DNA of 17,876 nt from Bacteroidales bacterium UBA2714. Its GTDB lineage: Bacteria > Bacteroidota > Bacteroidia > Bacteroidales > P3. Below the pieces are notes generated by a model. The model worked only from the letters and a program-made list of their open reading frames with translations, ran no database searches and was not told the origin of the DNA. Both the position numbers and the translations under genes were made by a program. Each line of letters opens with the position of its first letter. Position 1 is the stretch's first letter. The stretch lies in assembly GCA_002354035.1 (NCBI GenBank), contig DEKU01000017.1, positions 1 through 17,876 on the forward strand, in the 5' to 3' direction. Shown here one piece after another: positions 1 to 7,293 of the stretch.

Positions 1-1178
1 CGGTAGGCAGCCAGGCCGATGGCGCTCTCCTTATTGGCATAGACGAAGACATTCTCGCCCTTGTCGTCGAAGCCGATGATGCCTTGCACCTCGTAGTTGC
101 CGCTGGTGATCTGGCGGAGCATCTCGCCGTCGGTATTGTAGAGGTAGAGGTGTTTATAGCCGTCGCGGAGGCTGAACCAGAGGAACTGGTCGGGGTGGCC
201 AGGGACGAAGACCATGGGGTCACAGGGTTCGATATAGCGGTTGTTGGACTCGACAAAGAGGACAGTGTCGAACTCGCCGTCGCCAGCATAGTAGCGTTCC
301 AGCCACATGCGGTTCTGCTCGCGGTTGACTTTGGCGATGTAGACGAACTCCTCGGCGGGGTCCCAGGCAATGTTGGTGAGGTAGTTTTCGCGCTCGGAGA
401 CGGAGGACTCGTCGCGACGGGTGTCGAGATAGAGGACGGAGTGTTGCGAAGCATCGTAGATGCCAACGGTCACCTCGTGGCTCTTCATGCCAGCCATGGG
501 GTATTTGAAGGGTTGCTCGCGGGCGATGCGGGCGGTGGTGTTGACGAGGGGATAGTCGGTCACCATAGACTGGTCCATGCGGTAGAAGGCAAGGAAGTTG
601 CCCTTGGGCGACCAGAAGGTGCCCTTGTTGATGCCGAACTCATTGCGGTGGACCGACTGGCCAAAGACGATGTCCTGGTCGGGTGACTCGATGGGGAATA
701 CGGAGGCGCCGTCTTTGATGTAGAGGTTGTTGTTATGGGTGTAGGCCGATTTGTTGTTGACGGATTCCATGTCGAGGTTTTCGGCATTCTCGGTGGGGTA
801 CTCGGCCACCACTGCGAGGGTTTTCTTGGCAAGGTTGTAGCGCAGTATCTTGCCTTGTGCTTTGAATTGTATCTCTTTATCGTTAAGGACGGTAAGGCTG
901 GGGAGATAGCCGAGGGACTGCTGACCTGCTGCCACCATTTGCTTGTTGAGGGCACTGAGGGTGAGGCGGGCTTTGGCTTTGCCCGGATTGCCGATGAAGA
1001 GGACAGTGTCCTGGATATAGGCAATCTGGTTGGTGTTGCCCACAAACTGGAATCCCCTCATTGTGGCCTGGGGATAGAGGGCGCGCGACATCAGCTGTTT
1101 GGAACTGATTGTCTTGTTCTGGGCTGCCACGGTGAAAGCAAGCATCGCGGCCGCAGCAAATAAGATAAATCTTCTCAT
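1..1178 (-). CDS. Dipeptidyl peptidase IV (S9B family), N-terminal part, cut by the window edge
   Basis: Exported serine exopeptidase of the prolyl oligopeptidase family, which releases Xaa-Pro dipeptides from peptide N termini, usually in the periplasm. Only the first 392 residues are present; the catalytic alpha/beta-hydrolase domain would lie left of the window. Residues 1-20 form a signal peptide ending in TVAAQ. The rest is the eight-bladed beta-propeller typical of the DPPIV_N domain, with the diagnostic stretch HRNEFGINKGTFWSPKGN (about 178-194) followed by LAFYRMDQSMVTDYPLVN. Glu180 sits where DPP IV enzymes hold the glutamate that binds the substrate N terminus. The ATG at 1178 is chosen because it gives a complete signal peptide. 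It stands about 100 bases downstream of the glycosyltransferase stop and is probably transcribed separately, since a candidate terminator lies between. No catalytic residues can be checked here. Confidence 0.9.
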   Translation of the reverse strand, partial: MRRFILFAAAAMLAFTVAAQNKTISSKQLMSRALYPQATMRGFQFVGNTNQIAYIQDTVLFIGNPGKAKARLTLSALNKQMVAAGQQSLGYLPSLTVLNDKEIQFKAQGKILRYNLAKKTLAVVAEYPTENAENLDMESVNNKSAYTHNNNLYIKDGASVFPIESPDQDIVFGQSVHRNEFGINKGTFWSPKGNFLAFYRMDQSMVTDYPLVNTTARIAREQPFKYPMAGMKSHEVTVGIYDASQHSVLYLDTRRDESSVSERENYLTNIAWDPAEEFVYIAKVNREQNRMWLERYYAGDGEFDTVLFVESNNRYIEPCDPMVFVPGHPDQFLWFSLRDGYKHLYLYNTDGEMLRQITSGNYEVQGIIGFDDKGENVFVYANKESAIGLAAY

Positions 1179-1211
1179 ATTGATATTAAACATTTATTTT
1201 CAAACAAATAA

Positions 1212-1258
1212 CTGCTGATACGGATTGCCGTTACTTTTGCTCACAACCGTATCAACAG
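1212..1258 (-). terminator. Candidate terminator of the PqqD/HprK/S26-VanZ/GT2 operon
   Basis: Inverted repeat with 12-base arms (1212-1223 and 1247-1258, eleven Watson-Crick pairs and one G-T) around a 23-base loop. Read on the minus strand it lies 23 bases past the GT2 stop and is followed by a broken T-rich tail (TTATTTGTTT). The long loop and imperfect T tract make it weaker than the other terminators in the window. Confidence 0.5.
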
Positions 1259-1280
1259 CGGGTAGGACCATGACGACGAA

Positions 1281-2006
1281 TCAATAATTCTTCCAGTCGC
1301 GCAAACGGAGGTTGAAGACTCCGAAGAAGGCTTCTTTAAATATCTTCATGCTCATCTTGGAACTGCCGAGCACACGGTCGGTAAAGACGATGGGAACCTC
1401 GTAGATGTGGAAACCCAGCCGAGTGGCCGTGTATTTCATCTCTATCTGGAAGGCATAGCCGACAAACTTGACCTTGTCGAACTTCATCTTTTCCAAAACC
1501 CTGCGGCTGTAGCAGACGAAGCCTGCCGTGGCGTCCATCACTTTCATGCCTGTAATGGTGCGCACATAGACGGAAGCATAATAAGACATCATGAGACGGC
1601 CCATGGGCCAGTTCACCACACTGATTTTTCCGTCCACATAGCGCGAGCCTACCACCACGTCGCCTTTGCCGGTGGAGCAGGCTTCGTAGAGGCGCGGGAG
1701 GTCGTCGGGGTTGTGGGAGAAGTCGGCATCCATCTCAATCATATACTCATAACCATGCTCAAGGCCCCAGCGGAAACCGTCGAGATAAGCGGTGCCAAGG
1801 CCCAACTTGCCTTGGCGCTCCTTGATGAAAAGACGGTTGGGGAACTCTTGCATAAGACGTTTGACAATGTCGGCTGTTCCGTCGGGCGAATTGTCCTCGA
1901 CGATGAGCATATCGAACTCCTTTTGAAGAGAAAACACTTTGCGAATGATGTTCTCGATGTTCTCTTTCTCGTTGTATGTGGGTGTAATGACAAGTGTATC
2001 TGACAT
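1281..2006 (-). CDS. Polyprenol-phosphate mannosyltransferase-like GT2 glycosyltransferase
   Basis: Family 2 glycosyltransferase of the dolichol/polyprenol monophosphomannose synthase group, 241 residues. By family knowledge it would transfer a hexose, typically mannose from GDP-mannose, to a polyprenyl phosphate at the cytoplasmic membrane face. Visible motifs are the N-terminal strand TLVITPTYNEKENI (4-17), the nucleotide-binding VEDNSPDGT (36-44), the metal-binding EMDADFSHNPDDLP (91-104), and the C-terminal GYAFQIEMKYTATRLGF (183-199) with VPIVFTDRVLGSSKMS. It is catalytic-domain only, with no GtrA-like membrane domain. The ATG at 2006 is preferred over a start at 2099, which would add 31 residues overlapping the upstream gene and lying before the conserved first strand. 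It starts 22 bases after the S26-VanZ gene stop and is the last gene of that operon. The exact sugar is not visible. Confidence 0.88.
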   Translation of the reverse strand: MSDTLVITPTYNEKENIENIIRKVFSLQKEFDMLIVEDNSPDGTADIVKRLMQEFPNRLFIKERQGKLGLGTAYLDGFRWGLEHGYEYMIEMDADFSHNPDDLPRLYEACSTGKGDVVVGSRYVDGKISVVNWPMGRLMMSYYASVYVRTITGMKVMDATAGFVCYSRRVLEKMKFDKVKFVGYAFQIEMKYTATRLGFHIYEVPIVFTDRVLGSSKMSMKIFKEAFFGVFNLRLRDWKNY

Positions 2007-2028
2007 AGCTGAAAGTATAATGACAAAA

Positions 2029-2841
2029 TTAGATTCTATTGTACGGACGGCGGATAATGAAAGGGAGAATGACCAGCCAGCCGAGCAGTATGCCCACACT
2101 GTTGGCCACTAAATCGTTGACGTCGAACCCCCGGAAGGGCAAGAGGTACTGTCCAAACTCGGTAACGAGCCCGACCAGAAGTGAAACGCCCAGCACTGCC
2201 CACTTGCGGCGACGTAGGAGGTCCATCAGGAAGAAGGCGCAGGGGACATAGACCAGCCCATGCAGCAGGTGGTCCAGTCTCAATCCGAACACAAAATTGT
2301 CTAATGGCAGACCCAGACCGTTCAGCGGGGCCCACATCAATATGGCGAGGAGGACAAAATAGACCACCGACCATTTGCGCCGGGCATTGCGGTTGGCCAC
2401 CCGGGCCACGATGTTTTTGGCCGTGCGACGGCACACCACCTTGCGCGACTGTTTGCGCCACCATTCGCCCTGGCAGTCTATCACCGACTCGTCCGGACGG
2501 ATGATGGTCATGAGCTGTGCCAGAACATTCTCGCGGTACACATGCTCATGCTTGAAGCAGTTGTCGCCGCGAAAATCATATACCCCCTTATGCACACGCA
2601 TCAGGCGATGGATGATGTAGTGATTGCCATCAAAGAAGAGATATACCGTCCCGGGATGGCATTGCTCGTCGACCGAGAGGGGGCGCAGGGTGATCTTGTC
2701 GCCATTGCCGTTAATCAGCGGGAGCATACTGCGGCCGCCGAACAGCATGGTCACCGTCTGGCCAGCCTTGAGGCGTTCGCACATCTCCACCAACAAGAAG
2801 TTGTCGGGGCTGTTGGGCAATGATATTTGGATAGTTTTCAC
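2029..2841 (-). CDS. Fusion of Sec11-like S24/S26 signal-peptidase domain and VanZ-like membrane domain
   Basis: A 270-residue two-domain protein. Residues about 15-120 carry an S24/S26 peptidase signature: GGRSMLPLI with candidate nucleophile Ser38, IIHRL with His78, and RGDNC with Asp93. A Ser plus His-Arg plus GDN layout is that of the Sec11/archaeal signal peptidase group, which uses His rather than the Lys of bacterial LepB. Unlike LepB it has no N-terminal membrane anchor. Residues about 155-262 match the VanZ-like pattern: LDHLLHGLVYVP (189-200), TEFGQYLLPFRGFDVNDLVANSVG (227-250, key residues E228, Q231, R237, D240, D243, N247), with about four hydrophobic helices, so this half supplies the membrane anchor. 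It lies 28 bases after the HprK-like gene. S24/S26 genes next to PqqD/HprK-like genes are known in Bacteroidota; whether the VanZ fusion is common I cannot say. The substrate is unknown; cleavage of a PqqD-bound peptide is my inference. Confidence 0.82.
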   Translation of the reverse strand: MKTIQISLPNSPDNFLLVEMCERLKAGQTVTMLFGGRSMLPLINGNGDKITLRPLSVDEQCHPGTVYLFFDGNHYIIHRLMRVHKGVYDFRGDNCFKHEHVYRENVLAQLMTIIRPDESVIDCQGEWWRKQSRKVVCRRTAKNIVARVANRNARRKWSVVYFVLLAILMWAPLNGLGLPLDNFVFGLRLDHLLHGLVYVPCAFFLMDLLRRRKWAVLGVSLLVGLVTEFGQYLLPFRGFDVNDLVANSVGILLGWLVILPFIIRRPYNRI

Positions 2842-2869
2842 TGATTCTTACTGTTGCTGAGCTACTCTG

Positions 2870-3745
2870 CTATTGGGCTTTAAAAATGGCATCATGGCTT
2901 GTCCACGCGGCATCTTCGTCAGGGAGACACTCGAGATGGAAAATGGGCACGGTGGAGAGGACATCCGACAGCAGGTCCACAATCATGTCTTGATAGCGTT
3001 CGTCCTGAGCCAAGGCTGGGGGACACGACGGATGGATGGCCGAGAAGGACTCGACTATGCTCAGCCGGTGGATGCTGTTGTACGGGGCTTGCGAAAGACG
3101 CACCACTCCGGCCAACGGGAAACGGAGCTGGTGATAGCAATGGGTCTTGCCGCTCCAGGGGGAGCCGTAGACCACGGCCTCTCCGTTCTCCACGGCCAGC
3201 ACGGGGCTGTCGTCGTTGAGCAGGTGGGCATCCGGAATACTCTTCAGCCACAGGCGTGTGTGGGTGCTCTTGCCCGTGCCGGACTCGCCGAGGAACATCA
3301 CGGCGCGGTTTTGGTGGACGATAGTGGACGAATGGACCAGCGCCATCTTGCTTGACATCGACATCAAGCCCAGCGCCATCCACAGGGCAAACCGCAACAT
3401 GTCGCGGTCTACGCCCTCAGTGGCCTCCACCTCGTTGCTGCCAAACTTGTAGCGCATTCTCAACGGAGCTATAGACTTGTCGTAGGGATCCATGGTGAAA
3501 TAATACACATCACCCTTGCGGGCAAATTTGCACTCCATGATATCGGCCTCGAAAACAAAATTGTAAAGCTCCGTCCACTGCTCGGGGAGTTCGAAAGTGT
3601 GGCCAAACACCACCTGCCACTCGGGCTGGTCGTATTCTGTCACAAACACGGGAAAACCGGGCATTGTCCTCAACAGGGCCGACTCGCGGTCGCCCACCAC
3701 ACGGAACTTGTGTCCTGCTATCAGGAACGAAATACTGTCAGCCAT
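2870..3745 (-). CDS. HprK/PEPCK-like P-loop serine kinase, stand-alone
   Basis: A 291-residue member of the HPr kinase/PEP carboxykinase-like fold. The C-terminal half has the P-loop FLGESGTGKSTHTRLWL (Walker A Gly153-Thr161), the acidic motif HLLNDDSPVL (Asp178/Asp179, metal and catalytic region) and YGSPWSGKTHCY (193-204), which is characteristic of HprK-related kinases found next to PqqD-like proteins. The N-terminal 120 residues are a beta-rich domain unlike that of true HprK; nothing in the window encodes HPr, so classical carbon catabolite control is unlikely. Relatives in lasso-peptide clusters phosphorylate the C terminus of the peptide, and HprK-rel-A/B families pair with PqqD proteins in exosortase-linked loci. 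It begins 12 bases after the PqqD-like gene. The true substrate (peptide, protein or sugar) cannot be told from sequence. Confidence 0.85.
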   Translation of the reverse strand: MADSISFLIAGHKFRVVGDRESALLRTMPGFPVFVTEYDQPEWQVVFGHTFELPEQWTELYNFVFEADIMECKFARKGDVYYFTMDPYDKSIAPLRMRYKFGSNEVEATEGVDRDMLRFALWMALGLMSMSSKMALVHSSTIVHQNRAVMFLGESGTGKSTHTRLWLKSIPDAHLLNDDSPVLAVENGEAVVYGSPWSGKTHCYHQLRFPLAGVVRLSQAPYNSIHRLSIVESFSAIHPSCPPALAQDERYQDMIVDLLSDVLSTVPIFHLECLPDEDAAWTSHDAIFKAQ

Positions 3746-3757
3746 GTCGCACGCTTT

Positions 3758-4030
3758 TTATTCGGGCAATAACAAGCCGTTTTCGCGGATGGTCTGAGCC
3801 CACTTCTCGGCATCGGTGCGGGCAGTGGCCTCATCCACATTGTAATTGTCAAGCAGCACAGCCACTGCATCGTCGATAGTGAAATCCTTGCCTTGCAATG
3901 ACTCCCACATCAGCAGTGCCGACTCGTTGAACGCTACTACACGGGTCATGTCCCCGTTGGTCTTTCCTTGAAGAAGGATAATGTTCTCGCCCGCTACTTT
4001 ACGGACTTTAAAAATAGGATTAATTTTCAT
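3758..4030 (-). CDS. PqqD family peptide-binding chaperone
   Basis: A 90-residue winged-helix protein of the PqqD family. These proteins bind the leader of a ribosomally made peptide and deliver it to modifying enzymes. Typical features are the early strands with IFKVRKVAGENIILLQG (residues 6-22), the central VVAFNESALLMWESLQGKDFTIDDAV (31-56) with the conserved N-E-(S/T)-A-x-x-(L/I)-W core, then LLDNYNVDEATARTDAEKW with a final helix and GLLLPE. It is the first gene of a four-gene operon with an HprK-like kinase, an S26-VanZ fusion and a GT2. No radical SAM enzyme, asparagine synthetase-like cyclase or precursor peptide is adjacent, so it is not a pyrroloquinoline quinone gene, and no gene symbol is given. 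The start is the ATG at 4030; a promoter-like motif lies only five bases upstream of it. Confidence 0.87.
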   Translation of the reverse strand: MKINPIFKVRKVAGENIILLQGKTNGDMTRVVAFNESALLMWESLQGKDFTIDDAVAVLLDNYNVDEATARTDAEKWAQTIRENGLLLPE

Positions 4031-4034
4031 GCTG

Positions 4035-4042
4035 CAAAAATA
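4035..4042 (-). promoter_or_regulatory. Candidate -7 promoter element for the PqqD operon
   Basis: On the minus strand this reads TATTTTTG, a perfect match to the Bacteroidota -7 consensus TAnnTTTG. It lies five bases before the ATG of the PqqD-like gene, so transcription from it would start at or very close to the start codon. The surrounding DNA is AT-rich, so a chance match is possible, and I see no clear -33 TTTG. Confidence 0.4.
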
Positions 4043-4187
4043 CTAAAAAAAAATGACATAACAGAATAAAAACATAAAGCCTACACCCAACACCGGTCTT
4101 TGCGCTCAGCCATCACCCCTGCACGAAACACGCTACTTATTATCAGCAAGCGAGTTGCACCACGCGTCAAGCCTCCTCCCTTCCGGC
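4043..4187. other. Intergenic region between the PqqD operon and the ackA/DUF1905 pair
   Basis: Leader side of the PqqD operon and trailer side of the DUF1905 gene. I found no convincing hairpin terminator and no credible short peptide gene on either strand; in particular no candidate precursor peptide for the PqqD/HprK-like system can be supported here. Confidence 0.5.
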
Positions 4188-4466
4188 TCAAAGCTGGGGT
4201 ACGAAAGCCACTTCCACCTCTTGGCCAAAGGTCTTTCCCAGCTGCTTGCGGATGGCTTTCGTAACTCCTATAACGTAACAGATGCCGCCTTTGTCGTCCT
4301 TCACACCCATGTTGACTATGCTGCCGCTGTATGGCACACCGTCGAACGTGGCCTCCACCTTCAACCTTCCCTTGCCAAACTCCTTGCGCAAATCGTATGG
4401 CACCCGCACAAAAGCCGCATCCAGTCCTTCGCTCTGCTCCAACACAGCCCGAAACCGGTAGTCCAT
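4188..4466 (-). CDS. DUF1905 domain protein
   Basis: A 92-residue protein consisting of a single DUF1905-type small beta-barrel: RFRAVLEQSEGLDAAFVRVP (4-23), the Lys-Gly hinge GKGRLKVEATFDGVPYSGSI (32-51), and the C-terminal LGKTFGQEVEVAF (76-88). DUF1905 proteins are widespread and uncharacterised, sometimes fused to a YdeI/OmpD-associated domain, which is absent here. It begins only three bases after the acetate kinase stop codon, so it is almost certainly co-transcribed and may be translationally coupled. No enzyme motif is visible and no function can be assigned beyond a possible small-molecule or nucleic-acid binding barrel. Confidence 0.75.
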   Translation of the reverse strand: MDYRFRAVLEQSEGLDAAFVRVPYDLRKEFGKGRLKVEATFDGVPYSGSIVNMGVKDDKGGICYVIGVTKAIRKQLGKTFGQEVEVAFVPQL

Positions 4467-4469
4467 ATC

Positions 4470-5666
4470 TCAGGCCGTTACAATCTTGAAGGTGTCGATG
4501 GCAATGGCAAGCTCCTCATCGGTGGTGACCACAGCCGTGGTGACCCGTGCTCCCGGCACCGAAATGATGGCATCCTCGCCAGCCGTCCGGTCGTTCAGCT
4601 CCATGTCAATCTCAATCCCCAGCCAGTCCATATCCTGCAAGATAGCGTGGCGCATAAACCAGGCGTTCTCGCCTATGCCACCTGTAAAAATCAGCAGATC
4701 GCAGCCGTTCATCTGGGCTGCGAACGCGCCGATATATTTCTTGCACCGCTGTGCGAACACATCGAAAGCATAGATGCAGCGCTGGTCGCCGTTGTTGCGT
4801 CCGGCCCAGATGTCGCGCATGTCCTGCGCTCCGCCTGTCAGGCCCACCAGCCCGCTCTTCTTATACAGCACATCGTTGGTCTGCTGCACACTCAGGCCGG
4901 CCTTCTCCATCAGGTAGAGCAGCGCACCCACATCGATGTCGCCACAGCGCGACCCCATGGTCAGCCCCTCCAGCGAGGTCATTCCCATGCTGTTGTTCAC
5001 GCTCCGGCCATGGTCGATGGCGCAGATGCTGGCCCCGCTGCCCAGATGGCAGCTGATTATCTTCAGGTCCTTCCAATACTTCCCGGCCAGCTTGGCGCCC
5101 TTCTTGGCCACAAACCGGTGGCTTGTGCCGTGGAAACCATATCGCCGTATGCCGTACTGCTCGTAATACTCGTAAGGGATTCCATACAGATAATTCTTGG
5201 GCTCGATGGTGAGATTAAACGCCGTGTCGAACACCGCCACCTGCGGCACACCCGGCAACACCGTCTCCATGGCTTCCACTCCCATGATGTTTCCCGGTAT
5301 GTGCAGCGGAGCCAAGTCGGTCAGCGACCGTGCCTGCTCTATCACCTCATGAGTGATAAGAACGCTCTGCTTAAAAAACTCGCCGCCATGGGCAAAACGG
5401 TGACCCACCGCCGACACCTCGGCAATCGAGCCTATCACGCCCGTCTGCCGATCCACCAGCGCGTCCATCACCATCTGCAGCCCCTGCGTATGGTTGGGGA
5501 TAGGGCATTCAGCCACATGCTTCTCGCCCTTGCTGGTATAGGAGAAAATGCCTTTCTCCAGCCCGATACGCTCCAGCAGGCCCTTGGTCAACACCGTCTT
5601 GGTGTCCACATCAATCAATTGATACTTTAACGAAGAACTTCCACAGTTCAGAACCAGTATTTTCAT
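4470..5666 (-). CDS. ackA: Acetate kinase
   Basis: Cytoplasmic enzyme that interconverts acetyl phosphate plus ADP with acetate plus ATP, the ATP-yielding last step of fermentation to acetate; 398 residues, normal for the family. Signature stretches are VLNCGSSSLKYQL (5-17, Asn7), VGHRFAHGGE (87-96, Arg90), FDTAFN (146-151, Asp147), GIRRYGFHGTSH (172-183, His179), CHLGSGAS (206-213), MGSRCGDID (237-245, Arg240), FTGGIGENAWFMR (327-339) and TTDEELAIA (381-389, catalytic-region Glu384). All expected active-site residues of the ASKHA-fold enzyme are present. The ATG at 5666 is preferred over a GTG four codons upstream because it gives the standard MKILVLNCGSSS start. Phosphotransacetylase (pta), its usual partner, is not in the window; DUF1905 follows directly. 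Confidence 0.97.
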   Translation of the reverse strand: MKILVLNCGSSSLKYQLIDVDTKTVLTKGLLERIGLEKGIFSYTSKGEKHVAECPIPNHTQGLQMVMDALVDRQTGVIGSIAEVSAVGHRFAHGGEFFKQSVLITHEVIEQARSLTDLAPLHIPGNIMGVEAMETVLPGVPQVAVFDTAFNLTIEPKNYLYGIPYEYYEQYGIRRYGFHGTSHRFVAKKGAKLAGKYWKDLKIISCHLGSGASICAIDHGRSVNNSMGMTSLEGLTMGSRCGDIDVGALLYLMEKAGLSVQQTNDVLYKKSGLVGLTGGAQDMRDIWAGRNNGDQRCIYAFDVFAQRCKKYIGAFAAQMNGCDLLIFTGGIGENAWFMRHAILQDMDWLGIEIDMELNDRTAGEDAIISVPGARVTTAVVTTDEELAIAIDTFKIVTA

Positions 5667-5794
5667 ATTCAAATTCACTTTTTTTACGATAACGCGAAAT
5701 GTCTCATTTTATTGCTCCACTCCCACTGTGGCATCAACCATTATGCCCATTACGCCCATGCTTCGGGGCTTTTGCTCCAACGGGGCGACATAGG

Positions 5795-5832
5795 AAAAAA
5801 GAGCCTCCGCCAAATGTCGAAGACTCTTTTTT
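5795..5832 (-). terminator. Rho-independent terminator after the DUF3078 gene
   Basis: A 15-base-pair stem (5795-5809 with 5818-5832; two G-T pairs) closing an 8-base loop, with an outer A6/T6 tract so that the minus-strand transcript ends in T6. It lies 26 bases beyond the stop of the DUF3078 gene. Because the A and T tracts are symmetric it could also act on plus-strand transcripts, but no plus-strand gene is nearby. Confidence 0.85.
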
Positions 5833-5858
5833 CTCATCGTTCCCATGTGGATTGATTA

Positions 5859-6929
5859 TTATTTTCCGGTTTTCCAGTTGAAGAAAATCTGCAAGCCGGC
5901 CATCTGATATACCTGCCAGTGACCCCACTTGCCCATACCCGTGAAATCGGTGTCCCACTTCAGGTTGGTGGCGAAGTTCACCGAGATGTGGTTCGACAGG
6001 CGGTAGTCCAACTTCAGCTCAAAATCCAGGTCAGTCTCGAAGGCGCGTTTCTTCAGCCAGCCATAGGCATTCAGGCTTTCGAAAGTCTCCTCTCCCACGG
6101 GCTTGTACTGCGAATCACTCTCCATCTTGTCGCCCCAGGCCATGTTCTTCGGCTTGGCATAGTCATAGAACAACTCAGCGCGGGCATAGAGGTCGAGGTT
6201 CGGCAGAATGTCCTTTTTCAGATACATGGCCTTCACATAGCTACCGAGAGCGAAGTAGGCGTGTTTAAACGTAGAGGGGTCATTCCTGTCGAACTTTGCC
6301 TTGTCCTGAATCACACCATAGTTCCTGCCAGCGGCAATCAACGAGTCATTGTAGACGAAGGTGGTCTTGCCAGTCAAGAAAGAGAGGGAGACCGACCAGT
6401 CGGTGCGCTTATACTCGAAGGAGAGAGCCGTGGTGAGGTAGGCCGGAGCGAAGAAGTCGGAAATAACCGTCTCAATCTGGTTGGCTCCAACGCCTTTATA
6501 CTCATAACCCTTGCCAAACTGGGTCTTCAAGTTGGCCGTCAAGCTCGCGCCCCAGCCCTTATACGCATTCCACGACAAGGCGCTGGTGAGGTCAATCTTA
6601 TCGTTGCTCTTGCGGCGGGTCTCGAAGAACGGCATGTCGGGGCTGTCGTCGAGGTCCTGCCAGGCATAGCCGTAAGCCAGGTCGGCGATGTTGTCCCACA
6701 CATAGCGGGGATGGGTGTACTTGTAATTTCCGAAGAAGGTGGCCGTGGCGTCCAGCTGTGAGTTACCGGCCGTAGCCCAGTTGTTGAAGAAAAACTCGCT
6801 CACCTTCAGTGCGGGGGTGGTGGCTGTGGTCCAACTGCCACCGCTTACCAGTGAGGTCGACTCCTCCTGAGCCGACACAAGGCCTGCCGTCATAAACAGC
6901 GCGGCACAAAGGGTAATGATACGTTTCAT
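5859..6929 (-). CDS. DUF3078 outer-membrane beta-barrel-like protein
   Basis: A 356-residue exported protein of the DUF3078 family, which is common and uncharacterised in Bacteroidota and predicted to form an outer-membrane barrel. Residues 1-20 are a Sec signal peptide (MKRIITLCAALFMTAGLVSA then QEE). The mature part starts with the family pattern ALKVSEFFFNNWATAGNSQL (41-60), continues with YVWDNIADLAYGYAW (about 77-91), KSNDKIDL, LKTQFGKGYEY and SDFFAPAYL, and alternates hydrophobic and polar residues as barrel strands do. The C-terminal strands include DYRLSNHISVNFATNLKW and end in LQIFFNWKTGK. It is a single-gene unit: a candidate promoter lies about 100 bases upstream and a strong terminator follows. 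Function unknown. Confidence 0.85.
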   Translation of the reverse strand: MKRIITLCAALFMTAGLVSAQEESTSLVSGGSWTTATTPALKVSEFFFNNWATAGNSQLDATATFFGNYKYTHPRYVWDNIADLAYGYAWQDLDDSPDMPFFETRRKSNDKIDLTSALSWNAYKGWGASLTANLKTQFGKGYEYKGVGANQIETVISDFFAPAYLTTALSFEYKRTDWSVSLSFLTGKTTFVYNDSLIAAGRNYGVIQDKAKFDRNDPSTFKHAYFALGSYVKAMYLKKDILPNLDLYARAELFYDYAKPKNMAWGDKMESDSQYKPVGEETFESLNAYGWLKKRAFETDLDFELKLDYRLSNHISVNFATNLKWDTDFTGMGKWGHWQVYQMAGLQIFFNWKTGK

Positions 6930-7035
6930 TCTCTACTATTTTTAATTGTTATTTATTTCACGGTGCGATACAAATAGTGGGCCGAACGGGGCTTTGTCTC
7001 GCCCCAATCCTTTTTCCGCCATTCGTAACAAAATG

Positions 7036-7043
7036 CAAAGATA
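7036..7043 (-). promoter_or_regulatory. Candidate -7 promoter element for the DUF3078 gene
   Basis: The minus strand reads TATCTTTG, a perfect TAnnTTTG match, followed by GCA. It stands 106 bases before the DUF3078 ATG, which would give a leader of about 100 bases. The same octamer precedes the TfoX_N-like gene at 13974-13981. No clear -33 element was identified. Confidence 0.5.
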
Positions 7044-7192
7044 CTATTTTTTTTTCAATCAGTGCATATTATTTTGTTTAATTTTTATTTTAGGCAAGCT
7101 GGCCATAGGTTCCCGGCAGCCTTTTGCACAGTCTGGCACAGGGACATACGTCGCCATCGCAAGGTTTTTTCCAACCCCAAACCATACCTGCT

Positions 7193-7251
7193 CAAAAAAC
7201 AGCAGTTCCCCGTTCCTTCATTATTCAATTAACGAAGAAGGAACGGGGAAC
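7193..7251 (-). terminator. Strong hairpin terminator of the exported-protein operon
   Basis: A perfect 15-base inverted repeat (7205-7219 with 7237-7251) around a 17-base loop. On the minus strand the hairpin is followed by TGCTGTTTTTT, so it should stop transcripts running from the DUF6794 gene. On the plus strand no T tract follows. Confidence 0.75.
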
Positions 7252-7293
7252 GAAGGGAGAAGAAATATATAAATAACTAATTATCAGTTATTT

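Larger units (their letters stand above)
6930..7293. other. Intergenic region with DUF3078 leader and the terminator of the next operon
   Basis: This 364-base stretch holds no credible gene. Its left part is the AT-rich leader and candidate promoter of the DUF3078 gene; its right part holds the terminator hairpin of the operon that ends at 7490. The middle (about 7085-7190) shows nothing I can assign. Confidence 0.6.

Noticed and set aside
2870..3745. True HPr kinase (hprK) of catabolite control
   Set aside because: The N-terminal domain differs from HprK, no HPr gene is nearby, and the neighbours PqqD and S24/S26 point to the HprK-related group instead.
3758..4030. Pyrroloquinoline quinone biosynthesis
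   Set aside because: Only a PqqD-like protein is present; PqqA, PqqC and the radical SAM PqqE are absent and the partners are a kinase, a peptidase and a glycosyltransferase.
4155..5630. A 491-residue plus-strand open frame
   Set aside because: It is antisense to acetate kinase and DUF1905; its His/Leu/Gln-rich translation has no recognisable domain, whereas the minus strand encodes a textbook AckA.
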